Shown: positions 1-7,667 of the stretch, in pieces
How the letters are laid out: the number at the start of each line of letters is the position of its first letter
How positions within the stretch are numbered: the stretch's first letter is position 1
Source of the DNA: Mycobacterium sp.
Lineage (GTDB): Bacteria > Actinomycetota > Actinomycetes > Mycobacteriales > Mycobacteriaceae
Direction of reading: 5' to 3'
Length of the DNA stretch: 33,042 bases
Assembly (NCBI GenBank): GCA_020438845.1
Contig: JAGQTV010000062.1
Location: forward strand, 1 to 33,042
Made by a program: the position numbers and the translations under genes
Notes under the pieces: generated by a model
What the model was told of the DNA's origin: nothing
Databases searched by the model: none
What the model saw: only the letters and a program-made list of their open reading frames with translations

Positions 1-172
1 CCAACGGAAACACCCCGTCGAGGAAGGTGTCCCACTGCTGGATCGTCATCGTGCGACCCTTGCCGTCAACCAGACTCTGCTGATTGTCCATCGCCGCCTG
101 CGCGGACCCCGTGCCGACGAACAATGCTGCAACGGCGACGAGCATCGTCACCAGGAGCCGCCCAATCCTCAT
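1..172 (-). CDS. MspA-family porin, 5' part only
   Basis: The first 57 codons of an outer-membrane (mycomembrane) channel protein; the rest lies beyond the left edge. The translation starts MRIGRLLVTMLVAVAALFV, a classical signal peptide, with a likely cut after GSAQA. The mature part (DNQQSLVDG, then TIQQWDTFLDGVFPL) matches the N terminus of MspA (DNELSLVDG, TVQQWDTFLNGVFPL) almost residue for residue. MspA-type porins form octameric channels for small hydrophilic solutes in fast-growing mycobacteria and are absent from M. tuberculosis. The ATG at 172 has a GAGG ribosome site 7 nt upstream. A second short reading frame (227-180, 15 codons) ends in that ribosome site. The constriction-zone residues are not in the window, so the paralogue type cannot be told. 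Confidence 0.9.
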   Translation of the reverse strand, partial: MRIGRLLVTMLVAVAALFVGTGSAQAAMDNQQSLVDGKGRTMTIQQWDTFLDGVFPL

Positions 173-288
173 GGTGTCCTCATTTCCGCCTTCGAGGAAG
201 GCCCAGCTGGGTTGACAATTTTCTCATCGACAACAGAAACCACAGTGTTACGGGTTTCGGCCCAATTCGCCAGAGATTGCCCCACGAA

Positions 289-807
289 CTAAGCGGGGAA
301 GGCGGCCACTGGCATCAACACAGTACCCCGGCACGGTCCTTCACTGATGTCGGTGTGCCAGGTGCCCCGCAAAGACCCGTCAGCCTGCGGCGCATACAAC
401 GCGAACGACGTTGCTTTGGCCCACTGCTTCTGGGCGCCGCTGCTGACGGTGCAGTCCCACAGCCAGTCGTAAGTGGTGGCCCATCCGGTGCCGTTCCAGG
501 TGTAACGGGCCGGAGTGGGCACCGTCGGGTTACCCGGCGGCGGTCCTTCGACGACGGTGGCAACGCACCGATCGAAGGAGCATGCTGTCGCCAGGGTGAA
601 CACCGCGCCGAAGTCAGTCTCGGGCTGCCGAGCGGCAGGGCTGGTTCCCGCCTTCTGCGACGCATAGGTCATCAGCTGGTAGCGGCCCTGCCAAGGCTTC
701 GGAGTGGGCAAGGCTGGAGCAGCCGAGGAATGGACTGCGGTGGCGAGAGCGGCCGCCGCGAGAATCGCGGCGAGCAGTGGAGGGACTGAGCGACGAATCG
801 GCCGCAT
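289..807 (-). CDS. Secreted protein of unknown function
   Basis: A 172-residue protein with an N-terminal signal peptide (MRPIRRSVPPLLAAILAAAA, cut probably after SSAA near residue 30) and no further membrane segment, so it is predicted to be exported. The mature part is rich in Trp, Thr and Gly and contains four Cys (ACSFDRC, LWDC, EGPC), which could form two disulfides. It resembles the small secreted 'hypothetical' proteins common in mycobacteria; I recognise no catalytic motif and assign no function. It lies 116 bp upstream of the porin gene on the same strand, so co-transcription is possible. The ATG at 807 has no ribosome site; it overlaps the stop of a nine-codon leaderless upstream ORF (TGATG), which suggests translational coupling. 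Confidence 0.75.
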   Translation of the reverse strand: MRPIRRSVPPLLAAILAAAALATAVHSSAAPALPTPKPWQGRYQLMTYASQKAGTSPAARQPETDFGAVFTLATACSFDRCVATVVEGPPPGNPTVPTPARYTWNGTGWATTYDWLWDCTVSSGAQKQWAKATSFALYAPQADGSLRGTWHTDISEGPCRGTVLMPVAAFPA

Positions 808-836
808 CAGCCGGCGAAATTGGCCGAGCCCGACAT
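807..836 (-). CDS. Candidate leaderless upstream ORF (MSGSANFAG)
   Basis: A nine-codon frame, ATG at 836 to TGA at 809-807, whose stop shares one base with the start codon of the secreted protein gene (TGATG). A TAGCCT -10 hexamer ends 7 nt before this ATG, as in leaderless mycobacterial transcripts. Since the downstream gene has no ribosome site, its translation may depend on ribosomes ending this ORF. Inferred from sequence alone. Confidence 0.45.
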   Translation of the reverse strand: MSGSANFAG

Positions 837-843
837 GGCTATC

Positions 844-849
844 AGGCTA
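844..849 (-). promoter_or_regulatory. -10 hexamer TAGCCT of upstream ORF/secreted protein
   Basis: Reads TAGCCT on the minus strand with 7 nt to the ATG at 836, the spacing expected when transcription starts on the start codon. Confidence 0.45.
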
Positions 850-898
850 GTCGTTGGTGGCACCCCACCTGTCGCATCCGTAACGCGACGCGCCGCGA

Positions 899-904
899 TA
901 GCCT
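899..904 (+). promoter_or_regulatory. -10 hexamer TAGCCT of leaderless acyl-CoA synthetase gene
   Basis: TAGCCT followed by 6 nt and GTG at 911. No ribosome site precedes this GTG, so a leaderless transcript is the simplest reading and it fixes the start. Confidence 0.5.
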
Positions 905-910
905 CGCTGG

Positions 911-2308
911 GTGTTGCTGGCTTCCCTGAATCCCGCTGCCGTGGCCGGTGGTGCCGACATCGGTGACGCCGTTCGGATCGGCGGGGCGATCCTGTCTCGC
1001 AGCGATCTGGTCGGGGCGGCGACGTCGGTGGCTGAGCGGGTTGGCGGTGCCGGCCGCGTCGCCGTGCTCGCTACCCCGACGCCTGCCACTGTGCTCGCGG
1101 TCGTCGGTTGTCTGATCGCCGGCGTGCCCTTCGTCCCGGTCCCCGACGACGTGGGTGTCGCCGAGCGTTCTCATATCCTCACCGACTCCGGAGCGCAGGG
1201 CTGGCTGGGCGAACGCCCGGACGACTCCGCCGGACTCCCGCATGTGCCGGTCCGACTGCATGCCCGGTCGTGGCACCGCTATCCGGAACCGGCCCCCGAT
1301 AGCGAGGCGTTGGTCATGTACACCTCGGGTACGACCGGGCCGCCCAAGGGCGTGGTGCTATCCCGATCGGCGCTCGCGGCCGACCTCGACGCACTGGCGC
1401 AGGCCTGGGAGTGGAGCGCCGACGACACGCTGGTGCACGGTCTGCCGCTGTTCCACGTCCACGGTCTGGTGCTGGGCCTGCTCGGGTCGTTGAGGGTGGG
1501 AAACCGCTTCGTGCACACCGGCAAACCCACCCCGGAGGCCTATGCGGAGGCACGGGGCACCCTGTATTTCGGGGTGCCGACGGTCTGGTCGCGGGTGGCC
1601 GCCAACCCAGGGGCGGCCCGGGCGCTGTCCGGTGCCCGACTGCTGGTGTCGGGCAGTGCGGCGCTGCCCGTGCCGGTGTTTCACCGGCTCGCCGAACTGA
1701 CCGGGCATGCCCCGGTTGAGCGGTACGGGTGCTCCGAGACCCTGATCACCGTCAGTACCCGCGCCGACGGTGAACGCCGGCCCGGCTGGGTCGGGTACCC
1801 GTTGGCGGGTATGCAGACCCGACTGGTCGGCGAGGACGGTTCGCCCGTGCCGCACGACGGGGAAACCATTGGACGCCTCCAGGTCCGCACCCCGACCATC
1901 TTCGACGGATACCTCAACCGGCCGGCAGCTACCGCCGAGGCGTTCGAACCCGACGGCTGGTACCGCACCGGCGACGTCGCCGCCGTCGACCAGACGGGCA
2001 TGCACCGAATCGTCGGCCGCGAATCGGTGGACCTGATCAAATCCGGTGGCTACCGGATCGGGGCCGGTGAGATCGAGACCGCTCTGCTCGGACATCCCGG
2101 TGTCGGCGAGGTCGCGGTGGTAGGTCTGCCGGATGAAGACCTTGGCCAGCGCATTGTCGCGTTCGTGGTTGGCGACGCCGAGCCCGATGAGCTCATCACC
2201 TATGTCGCGCAGCAACTTTCGGTGCACAAGCGGCCGCGGGAGGTGCGGTTGGTCCCGGCACTGCCGCGCAACGCGATGGGCAAGGTGCTCAAGAAGGACC
2301 TGATGTAG
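911..2308 (+). CDS. fadD36: Acyl-CoA synthetase, FadD36-like (ANL superfamily)
   Basis: A 465-residue adenylate-forming enzyme that activates a carboxylic acid to acyl-AMP and then the CoA thioester. The ATP-binding P-loop YTSGTTGPPKGVVLSR is at about 137-152. The GWYRTGD motif and the hinge with VGRESVDLIKSGGYRIG follow, and the C-terminal NAMGKVLKKDL carries the catalytic Lys. The length (below 500) and compact N terminus fit the MatB/ACSF3-like short-acyl or malonyl-CoA synthetase branch and M. tuberculosis FadD36 (Rv1193), which lies a few genes upstream of dapD there as here. The substrate cannot be read from the sequence. It converges with dapD, stops only 7 bp apart. The GTG start at 911 is supported by the -10 hexamer 6 nt upstream. 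Confidence 0.85.
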   Translation: MLLASLNPAAVAGGADIGDAVRIGGAILSRSDLVGAATSVAERVGGAGRVAVLATPTPATVLAVVGCLIAGVPFVPVPDDVGVAERSHILTDSGAQGWLGERPDDSAGLPHVPVRLHARSWHRYPEPAPDSEALVMYTSGTTGPPKGVVLSRSALAADLDALAQAWEWSADDTLVHGLPLFHVHGLVLGLLGSLRVGNRFVHTGKPTPEAYAEARGTLYFGVPTVWSRVAANPGAARALSGARLLVSGSAALPVPVFHRLAELTGHAPVERYGCSETLITVSTRADGERRPGWVGYPLAGMQTRLVGEDGSPVPHDGETIGRLQVRTPTIFDGYLNRPAATAEAFEPDGWYRTGDVAAVDQTGMHRIVGRESVDLIKSGGYRIGAGEIETALLGHPGVGEVAVVGLPDEDLGQRIVAFVVGDAEPDELITYVAQQLSVHKRPREVRLVPALPRNAMGKVLKKDLM

Positions 2309-2315
2309 GGGACTC

Positions 2316-3257
2316 TCAGTTGACGTGCAACGCCTCGTTGAGGGTGATGCCCTTTCCGTCGCGGCTCACCACTTCGACTGCACCCGTCACCGAATTGCGC
2401 CGGAAGAGAAGGTTATCGGCGCCCGACAGTTCGCGGGCCTTGACCGAGGCGCCGTCGGCCATGGTGACCTTGGTGCCCGCCGTCACGTACAGGCCGGCCT
2501 CGATGACGCAGTCGTCACCCAGCGAGATGCCCAGCCCGGAGTTGGCGCCCAGTAAGCAGCGCTTGCCCACCGAGATCACCTCGGTACCCCCGCCGGACAG
2601 CGTGCCCATGATGGAGGCACCGCCGCCGACGTCGGAGCCGTCGCCCACCACGACACCGGCCGAGATGCGGCCTTCCACCATGGAGGCGCCGAGGGTGCCG
2701 GCGTTGAAGTTGACGAAGCCTTCGTGCATCACGGTGGTGCCCGGCGCCAGGTGCGCGCCCAGGCGAACCCGGTCTGCGTCGGCGATCCGGACCCCGGTGG
2801 GCACCACGTAGTCGACCATCCGGGGGAACTTGTCCACCCCGTAGACCGTCACCGGACCGCGGCGGCGAAGCCGAAGTCGTACGTCCTCGAAGCCCTCGAT
2901 CCGGCAGGGCCCGTAGTTCGTCCACACCACGTTGGTCAGCGCGCCGAACACCCCGTCCAGATTGAGGCCGTGCGGTTCGACCAGCCGATGCGAGATCAGG
3001 TGTAACCGAAGGTAGGCGTCATAGGTGTCGGCCGGGGTGTCGGCGAGCACGGTCACGGTCCGGATCGCAACGACCTCCACGCCGCGGTCGGGGTCGGGTC
3101 CCGCCAGCGCGGCCATCGCCTCGGAGACGTCCTCGGAGGCGATGCGGGTGGTGCCCGAGGGGCTGTAGGCGCCCAATTCGGGCTCCGGGAACCAGGCGTC
3201 CAGGACAGTGCCGTCGTCGGTGATGGTGGCCAGCCCGAAGCCCGCTGCAGAAGTCAC
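2316..3257 (-). CDS. dapD: Tetrahydrodipicolinate N-succinyltransferase DapD
   Basis: Transfers succinyl from succinyl-CoA to tetrahydrodipicolinate in the succinylase branch of lysine and meso-diaminopimelate synthesis, cytoplasmic. With the GTG start at 3257 the product is 313 residues, close to the 317 of M. tuberculosis Rv1201c. An N-terminal alpha/beta domain is followed by a left-handed beta-helix of hexapeptide repeats ([51 protein letters not shown]), where CoA binds in the trimer. The central and C-terminal parts are nearly identical to the M. tuberculosis enzyme. Longer readings back to 3326 exist but lack family support; GTG 3257 sits 8 nt after a TACGGT -10 hexamer, so the mRNA is probably leaderless. 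Divergent from the zinc-ribbon/dapE frame. Confidence 0.95.
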   Translation of the reverse strand: MTSAAGFGLATITDDGTVLDAWFPEPELGAYSPSGTTRIASEDVSEAMAALAGPDPDRGVEVVAIRTVTVLADTPADTYDAYLRLHLISHRLVEPHGLNLDGVFGALTNVVWTNYGPCRIEGFEDVRLRLRRRGPVTVYGVDKFPRMVDYVVPTGVRIADADRVRLGAHLAPGTTVMHEGFVNFNAGTLGASMVEGRISAGVVVGDGSDVGGGASIMGTLSGGGTEVISVGKRCLLGANSGLGISLGDDCVIEAGLYVTAGTKVTMADGASVKARELSGADNLLFRRNSVTGAVEVVSRDGKGITLNEALHVN

Positions 3258-3265
3258 GGTGGTCC

Positions 3266-3271
3266 ACCGTA
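3266..3271 (-). promoter_or_regulatory. -10 hexamer TACGGT of leaderless dapD
   Basis: TACGGT on the minus strand, 8 nt before GTG 3257. Confidence 0.5.
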
Positions 3272-3297
3272 CCCGGCCACAATCCTTCGAACATATG

Positions 3298-3303
3298 TAC
3301 GAT
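3298..3303 (+). promoter_or_regulatory. -10 hexamer TACGAT of leaderless zinc-ribbon ORF
   Basis: TACGAT followed by 6 nt and ATG 3310. It supports a real transcript starting upstream of dapE. Confidence 0.45.
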
Positions 3304-3309
3304 TCAACC

Positions 3310-3579
3310 ATGCGGCTGCGGCGCACACCGCGCGGCTGGGTGGAACCCCGCCCGGCCCGGTGTCCCCTCTGTGCGGCATCCTGGGGGCCGTACCAGATTC
3401 TGGTTGGATCGGCGCAGTGCCCCTGCGGTATTCACCGTACGACCGCGTGCCGGTCCTGTGGGCAGACCTTCTACTCGCCCCCGCTGGCCCGATCCTGTCG
3501 GCCGGAGGCGCTGGACGGCCGACCGGCCGGAAATCGAGGTCAAGGCTCGGGGTCGCCACACAGGCTAGCCTGGTCAGCT
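3310..3579 (+). CDS. Zinc-ribbon-like small protein or N-terminal extension, open into dapE
   Basis: Ninety codons from ATG 3310 run without a stop, in the same frame, into the dapE GTG at 3580. The translation begins [18 protein letters not shown] and is rich in paired cysteines: C18-x2-C21, C37-x-C39, C47-x2-C50 and C63, with H42 between, as in a small zinc-binding module. The last 25 or so residues are low-complexity Gly/Arg/Ser. A -10 hexamer 6 nt before the ATG supports initiation here. Three readings are possible: a zinc-ribbon/DapE fusion of 443 residues made from the upstream promoter together with normal DapE from the internal one; a small protein gene that has lost its stop; or a chance open frame. 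The ordered Cys pattern argues against the last. I cannot name a family. The end given is the dapE boundary, not a stop codon. Confidence 0.5.
3566..3571 (+). promoter_or_regulatory. -10 hexamer TAGCCT of leaderless dapE
   Basis: TAGCCT followed by 8 nt and GTG 3580, inside the upstream zinc-ribbon frame. It gives dapE its own promoter. Confidence 0.45.
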
Positions 3580-4641
3580 GTGCTGGATTTGCGCGCTGAC
3601 CCGATCGAATTGACCGCCGCGCTGGTCGACATCCCGAGCGTCTCCCGCGATGAAAGCCGGATCGCCGACGCTGTCGAGCAGGCACTGCGCGAGCAGACCG
3701 ACTACGAGGTCCTCCGCAACGGCGACGCCGTGCTGGCCCGGACCAATCTCGGCCGTCCCACCCGGGTGATCCTGGCCGGCCACCTCGACACAGTGCCGAT
3801 CGCCGACAATGTCCCCTCCCATCGCGACGCCGACCACATCTATGGCTGCGGGACGTCGGATATGAAGTCCGGCGACGCAGTGTTCTTGCACCTGGCTGCC
3901 ACGATTGCCGAACCGCGCCACGACATCACCATGGTCTTCTACGACTGCGAGGAGATCGAGGCATCGGCCAACGGCCTGGGCCGCATCGAGCGGGAGTTGC
4001 CCGACTGGCTGCTGGCCGACGTCGCGATCCTGGGCGAGCCGTCGGGCGGCTATATCGAGGCCGGGTGCCAGGGCACCCTGCGCGCGGTGGTGTCGGCCGC
4101 CGGGGTGCGGGCACACTCAGCGCGATCCTGGCTGGGCGACAACGCTATTCATAAGCTTGGCCCAGTGCTGGACCGATTGTCGTCCTATGCGGGGCGCATC
4201 GTCGACATCGATGGTTGCACCTATCGCGAGGGACTCTCGGCGGTGCATGTGGATGGGGGAGTGGCGGGTAACGTCATCCCGGATGCGGCCTCGGTGACGG
4301 TCAACTTCCGATTCGCGCCCGACCGCAGCCCGGCGGAGGCGCTGGACCACGTGCGTCAGGTGTTCGACGGACTCGACGTCCACGTCGAGCAGACCGACGC
4401 AGCACCCGGTGCACTGCCGGGGCTGTATCAGCCGGCTGCCGCCGCGCTCGTGGCCGCGGCCGACGGGATGGTTCGGGCCAAATTCGGCTGGACGGACGTG
4501 TCCCGGTTCGCCGCGTTGGGCATCCCGGCCGTCAACTACGGCCCGGGTGACCCGAATCTGGCCCACCGGCGTGACGAGCGAGTGTCGATCGCGCAGATCA
4601 CCGCGGTGACCGCCACTTTGGCCCGCTACCTGGGCGGCTGA
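3580..4641 (+). CDS. dapE: Succinyl-diaminopimelate desuccinylase DapE
   Basis: An M20-family di-zinc hydrolase that removes succinate from N-succinyl-LL-diaminopimelate, a late step of mDAP/lysine synthesis in the cytoplasm. From GTG 3580 it is 353 residues (M. tuberculosis Rv1202: 354). Visible motifs are the metal-binding AGHLDTVP (H68, D70), GTSDMKSGD (D94), the catalytic/metal pair in YDCEEIE (E124, E125), the dimerisation-domain GCQGTLR and RAHSARSW, and the C-terminal [15 protein letters not shown] with its zinc-ligand His. The frame stays open upstream to 3208, but the family N terminus [14 protein letters not shown] starts right at this GTG, and a -10 hexamer lies 8 nt upstream. Divergent neighbour of dapD, another enzyme of the same pathway. 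Confidence 0.95.
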   Translation: MLDLRADPIELTAALVDIPSVSRDESRIADAVEQALREQTDYEVLRNGDAVLARTNLGRPTRVILAGHLDTVPIADNVPSHRDADHIYGCGTSDMKSGDAVFLHLAATIAEPRHDITMVFYDCEEIEASANGLGRIERELPDWLLADVAILGEPSGGYIEAGCQGTLRAVVSAAGVRAHSARSWLGDNAIHKLGPVLDRLSSYAGRIVDIDGCTYREGLSAVHVDGGVAGNVIPDAASVTVNFRFAPDRSPAEALDHVRQVFDGLDVHVEQTDAAPGALPGLYQPAAAALVAAADGMVRAKFGWTDVSRFAALGIPAVNYGPGDPNLAHRRDERVSIAQITAVTATLARYLGG

Positions 4642-4674
4642 CCGGGCACCGGGGTGCGACCGCCCGGTAAGGCG

Positions 4675-6942
4675 CTAACCGACCATTTCGGCCTGCGTGC
4701 GGGCGTCCTCGGCGGCCCCATTGAATCCCGCGGCAGCCAACTGTTCGGCCGCTGCAGCCAGGCCCGCGGCGTCGCCGGCAGCCAACGCACTGGCGTGTTC
4801 CATTGCCATCCGGGTGTACGCGCAGTCGACCGCGTCGATGATCTGAGCCAGGCCCGCAGCGGCTCGGCGGTCTCCGAGTCGTGCGGCTTCGTGCCAGGCG
4901 CGCACCGCTATCGCGTTCTGTCCGGACCGCTGCGCCATCCGGGCGGCGTCGCGGGCCGCGGTGATTGCTCCGGGCCGGTCGTCGATGGTGGCCAACCGCC
5001 AGGCGCGCGCAACACCGAGTTCGGGAGCGAACATCGCCGACTTGGTGCCGTGGCGAGCCTGGGCTCGCGCCAGTGCCTTGGCCGACTCGGGCACGTTGCC
5101 CTGGTAGCCCAGCGCAGTGGCCAGCAACGTCAACGCCAGCGGACCCCACGAGTAACCCGTCCGCTCCAGAGTGGCTGACGCCGGCCGGAGCAGTTCCTCG
5201 GCTGCGGCGGCCTCACCGCGGGCCAGCAGCACCTGGGCCAGCAGAACCTCGCCGATCGCCCGGCCGGGTTGGGCCAGTTCGGCGAAGTCGGTGAAGAGTT
5301 GGGCAGTCTCATAGGCCGTCTGGATCTGCCCGGCCATCAGCAGCGTGGTGGTTTCGGCCAGGCCGACGGTGAATCTCAGCAGGCCGGGGTATTCCGACGA
5401 CAGCGCACGATCCACCAGGGGGGCGACCGCGGCAAAATGACCCATGCGGGCCGAGGAGAGCGCCGCCGCGCTGGCGGCCCATGCCACCGCCATGTCCGGG
5501 GCGTCGGGATGGGCCAGTACCTGCTCTGCCACGGCTACGGCATGGTGCACATTGCCCGCGTTCATCGCGAAGGTGGCAGACAGCGCATCCAGGGTGATCC
5601 GCGCTGACGGTGTGATGACTCGGCGCCGCACGTTGTTCAGGAACGCCGTCGCCCGCTCCGGTTCGGAGAGCATCCAGAACTGGTTGGCGGCCCGCGGCAC
5701 CGCCCAGTCCATGACTTGCTGGTCGGAGAGGCCAGTCGTATCGACCGCGGCGAGCACGGCGTCGGCCTCCCGGCCGCGACCCTGCCAGGCCAGGGTGGAA
5801 CTCAGCGCCAGTCGGGCTTCGAACTGGCGGCTGAACTGCTCGCCGCGGTCGAGTGCGCCGCGCGCCAGTCGCTCGGCAAGGCCGAGGTCGCCGAGCCTGA
5901 GCGCCTCTTGAGTGGCGGCGACCACCGAATCGCCGTCCACCGGTGCGTCGCATTGCAGGGCGAGCAGGGTTCGGCTCAGCCGGTCGGCGGGAGTCTGGCT
6001 GGGCTCGGTGGCAAGCCGCCCGGCGACTGCCGTGCGCAGTCTCTGCACCAGGGCCTTGTCCAAAGAGGTGGCGAGCCGTTCGAGGAACAGCGGGTGCCCG
6101 GCGTAAACGCCGGTGTCCCGCGACTGGATAGCCCCGGTTTCGAGCGACTTCGCCACGGTTTCCTCGTCGGTGAGTGCGACGAGATGGTCGCGGTTCAGCG
6201 GCTCGAAAATGCACAGATAGGCGAGTACATCGCGAACCGGCTGCGGCAGCTGGCTCAGGTAGCGGTCGATGGCGCCGGCCAAGGTCTCCTCAGTGCCGCC
6301 GGTAGCCAGCAGTAGCTGTAGATGCAACGCATTGCCGGCGCTGTGCCGGTACATCGTTGCAGCGTCGGCTCCACGTCGGCCCGGTGCGGCGGCCACGATG
6401 GCGGCGGTCTCGGCCGCATCGAGGGGCGGGACGTCGAACCGTTGCAGCAGCCCGTCCTCCCACAAGGCGCTCACAACCTGCGGGGCCCGCAGAACCGAAC
6501 GCACGTTGACGATCAGCGGGCTCGCCGGGGCTCGGGAGGCCTCCAAAGCCAGCTGATAGACCAGCGTCGCCGAAAGGGGGTCGAGCAGGCGGGCGTTGTC
6601 CACGATGATCGGCGCCGAGTTGGCCCGGACCAGTAGCGACTCCGCCGCCGACTGAATCAGGGCGGCCGGTTTGCCGACGTCGTGGATTTCGATCAGCGAT
6701 CCGAATGCGCCGAACGGAACCATGGACAGAGCCGCGGTGCCCAGTACCCACACCGGATCCCCCCGGCCCAGCCGCTCGGCGGCCTGCCCCGCCAGCGTGG
6801 TCTTCCCGACGCCCTCGCTGCCCAGCAGGGCAACCCCGCCGGGCGGATCGGTGTCGAGGATCTCGACCAGGCGTTCCAGTGCTTGGCGGGGTACGAGGGG
6901 GGTCGACTGAGCCGACGATTCAGCCGACGACTTAGACGACAT
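4675..6942 (-). CDS. P-loop ATPase with helical-repeat domain, LuxR-type regulator without HTH
   Basis: A 755-residue protein. Near the N terminus is a Walker A motif, GSEGVGKTTLAGQ (about 42-54), followed by a Walker B-like stretch (SAPIIVDNARLLD), typical of the STAND ATPase module of large LuxR/MalT-type regulators. The remaining 450 residues are Ala/Leu-rich helical pairs with tetratricopeptide-like spacing. The usual C-terminal LuxR helix-turn-helix is missing: the protein stops at AEDARTQAEMVG, 33 bp from the dapE stop, and that gap cannot hold one. It probably corresponds to M. tuberculosis Rv1204c by position and type. It may signal through protein contacts instead of DNA, but no function is proven. 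ATG 6942 has no ribosome site and lies inside a short leaderless upstream ORF. Confidence 0.8.
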   Translation of the reverse strand: MSSKSSAESSAQSTPLVPRQALERLVEILDTDPPGGVALLGSEGVGKTTLAGQAAERLGRGDPVWVLGTAALSMVPFGAFGSLIEIHDVGKPAALIQSAAESLLVRANSAPIIVDNARLLDPLSATLVYQLALEASRAPASPLIVNVRSVLRAPQVVSALWEDGLLQRFDVPPLDAAETAAIVAAAPGRRGADAATMYRHSAGNALHLQLLLATGGTEETLAGAIDRYLSQLPQPVRDVLAYLCIFEPLNRDHLVALTDEETVAKSLETGAIQSRDTGVYAGHPLFLERLATSLDKALVQRLRTAVAGRLATEPSQTPADRLSRTLLALQCDAPVDGDSVVAATQEALRLGDLGLAERLARGALDRGEQFSRQFEARLALSSTLAWQGRGREADAVLAAVDTTGLSDQQVMDWAVPRAANQFWMLSEPERATAFLNNVRRRVITPSARITLDALSATFAMNAGNVHHAVAVAEQVLAHPDAPDMAVAWAASAAALSSARMGHFAAVAPLVDRALSSEYPGLLRFTVGLAETTTLLMAGQIQTAYETAQLFTDFAELAQPGRAIGEVLLAQVLLARGEAAAAEELLRPASATLERTGYSWGPLALTLLATALGYQGNVPESAKALARAQARHGTKSAMFAPELGVARAWRLATIDDRPGAITAARDAARMAQRSGQNAIAVRAWHEAARLGDRRAAAGLAQIIDAVDCAYTRMAMEHASALAAGDAAGLAAAAEQLAAAGFNGAAEDARTQAEMVG

Positions 6943-6964
6943 TGCGGGCCGACGTAGTGGGCAT
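6932..6964 (-). CDS. Candidate leaderless upstream ORF (MPTTSARNVV)
   Basis: Ten codons from ATG 6964 to TAA at 6934-6932, overlapping the first codons of the ATPase gene in another frame. A TAGAGT -10 hexamer at 6972-6977 ends 7 nt before the ATG. Termination 8 nt past the ATPase start could allow reinitiation there. Inference from position only. Confidence 0.4.
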   Translation of the reverse strand: MPTTSARNVV

Positions 6965-6971
6965 GCATCGA

Positions 6972-6977
6972 ACTCTA
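6972..6977 (-). promoter_or_regulatory. -10 hexamer TAGAGT upstream of ATPase gene
   Basis: TAGAGT on the minus strand, 7 nt before ATG 6964 of the upstream ORF and 29 nt before the ATPase start. Confidence 0.4.
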
Positions 6978-7000
6978 TTGGGCGCGGCCCGACCCTGGTC

Positions 7001-7006
7001 TAGGTT
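7001..7006 (+). promoter_or_regulatory. -10 hexamer TAGGTT of leaderless LOG gene
   Basis: TAGGTT followed by 6 nt and GTG 7013. The same hexamer, plus T, precedes glgC. Confidence 0.55.
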
Positions 7007-7012
7007 TCGGGT

Positions 7013-7582
7013 GTGCAGCAACCAGGTAAGGACCAACAAGACGACTGGTCGGTGTGTGTTTACTGCGCCGCCAGCCCGCACCACCCCGAACTGCTGGATC
7101 TGGCCCGGCGCGTCGGGGCGGGCATTGCCGCGCGTGGCTGGACGCTGGTGTCCGGCGGCGGCAACGTCTCGGCTATGGGGGCGGTGGCCACGGCTGCCCG
7201 CTCGGCCGGTGGCTGGACCGTCGGGGTGATCCCGCAGGCGCTGATGCACCGGGAACTGGCGGACGTCGCGGCCGACGAGTTGATCGTCACCACCAGCATG
7301 CGACAGCGCAAACAGATCATGGAGGACCGCAGCGACGCCTTCCTGACGTTGCCCGGCGGGATCGGAACCTGCGAGGAACTGTTCGAGACCTGGACCGCCG
7401 GATATCTGGGCATGCACGACAAGCCGGTGGTGCTGCTCGACCCGGCCGGTCATTACGATGGCCTGCGACGCTGGCTGGAGTCGCTCGTTCCCACCGGCTA
7501 CGTCGCCCCGGCCGCTCTGGAACGACTGCTGGTTACTGACGATGTCGACACCGCGCTTGCACTGTGCGCCAGGAAGCGTTGA
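7013..7582 (+). CDS. LOG-family cytokinin riboside 5'-monophosphate phosphoribohydrolase
   Basis: A 189-residue Rossmann-fold enzyme of the LOG (formerly 'lysine decarboxylase') family, which releases a free cytokinin-type base from its nucleoside monophosphate. The signature PGGIGTCEE is at 114-122, preceded by MRQRKQIM at 96-103, and VSGGGNVSAMGAVA is at 47-60. This is the full family pattern. The M. tuberculosis homologue at this position, Rv1205, is a pupylated proteasome substrate whose accumulation makes cytokinins and sensitises cells to nitric oxide. GTG 7013 is chosen because it follows a -10 hexamer by 6 nt. In M. tuberculosis fadD6 lies between this gene and folP2; here only 85 bp separate them. 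Confidence 0.9.
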   Translation: MQQPGKDQQDDWSVCVYCAASPHHPELLDLARRVGAGIAARGWTLVSGGGNVSAMGAVATAARSAGGWTVGVIPQALMHRELADVAADELIVTTSMRQRKQIMEDRSDAFLTLPGGIGTCEELFETWTAGYLGMHDKPVVLLDPAGHYDGLRRWLESLVPTGYVAPAALERLLVTDDVDTALALCARKR

Positions 7583-7667
7583 CGGCCCGTTCGGTCGGAC
7601 TGCTCGACCGGATCTCCCGGCTGCCCGGCCCGCCGACAGAATGGGCAGGCACCATAGGGGGGTGAGC

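Noticed and set aside
180-227. Fifteen-codon frame upstream of the porin, ending in its ribosome site (TGAGG)
   Set aside because: No TANNNT hexamer at leaderless distance and no ribosome site of its own; kept only as a remark in the porin entry.
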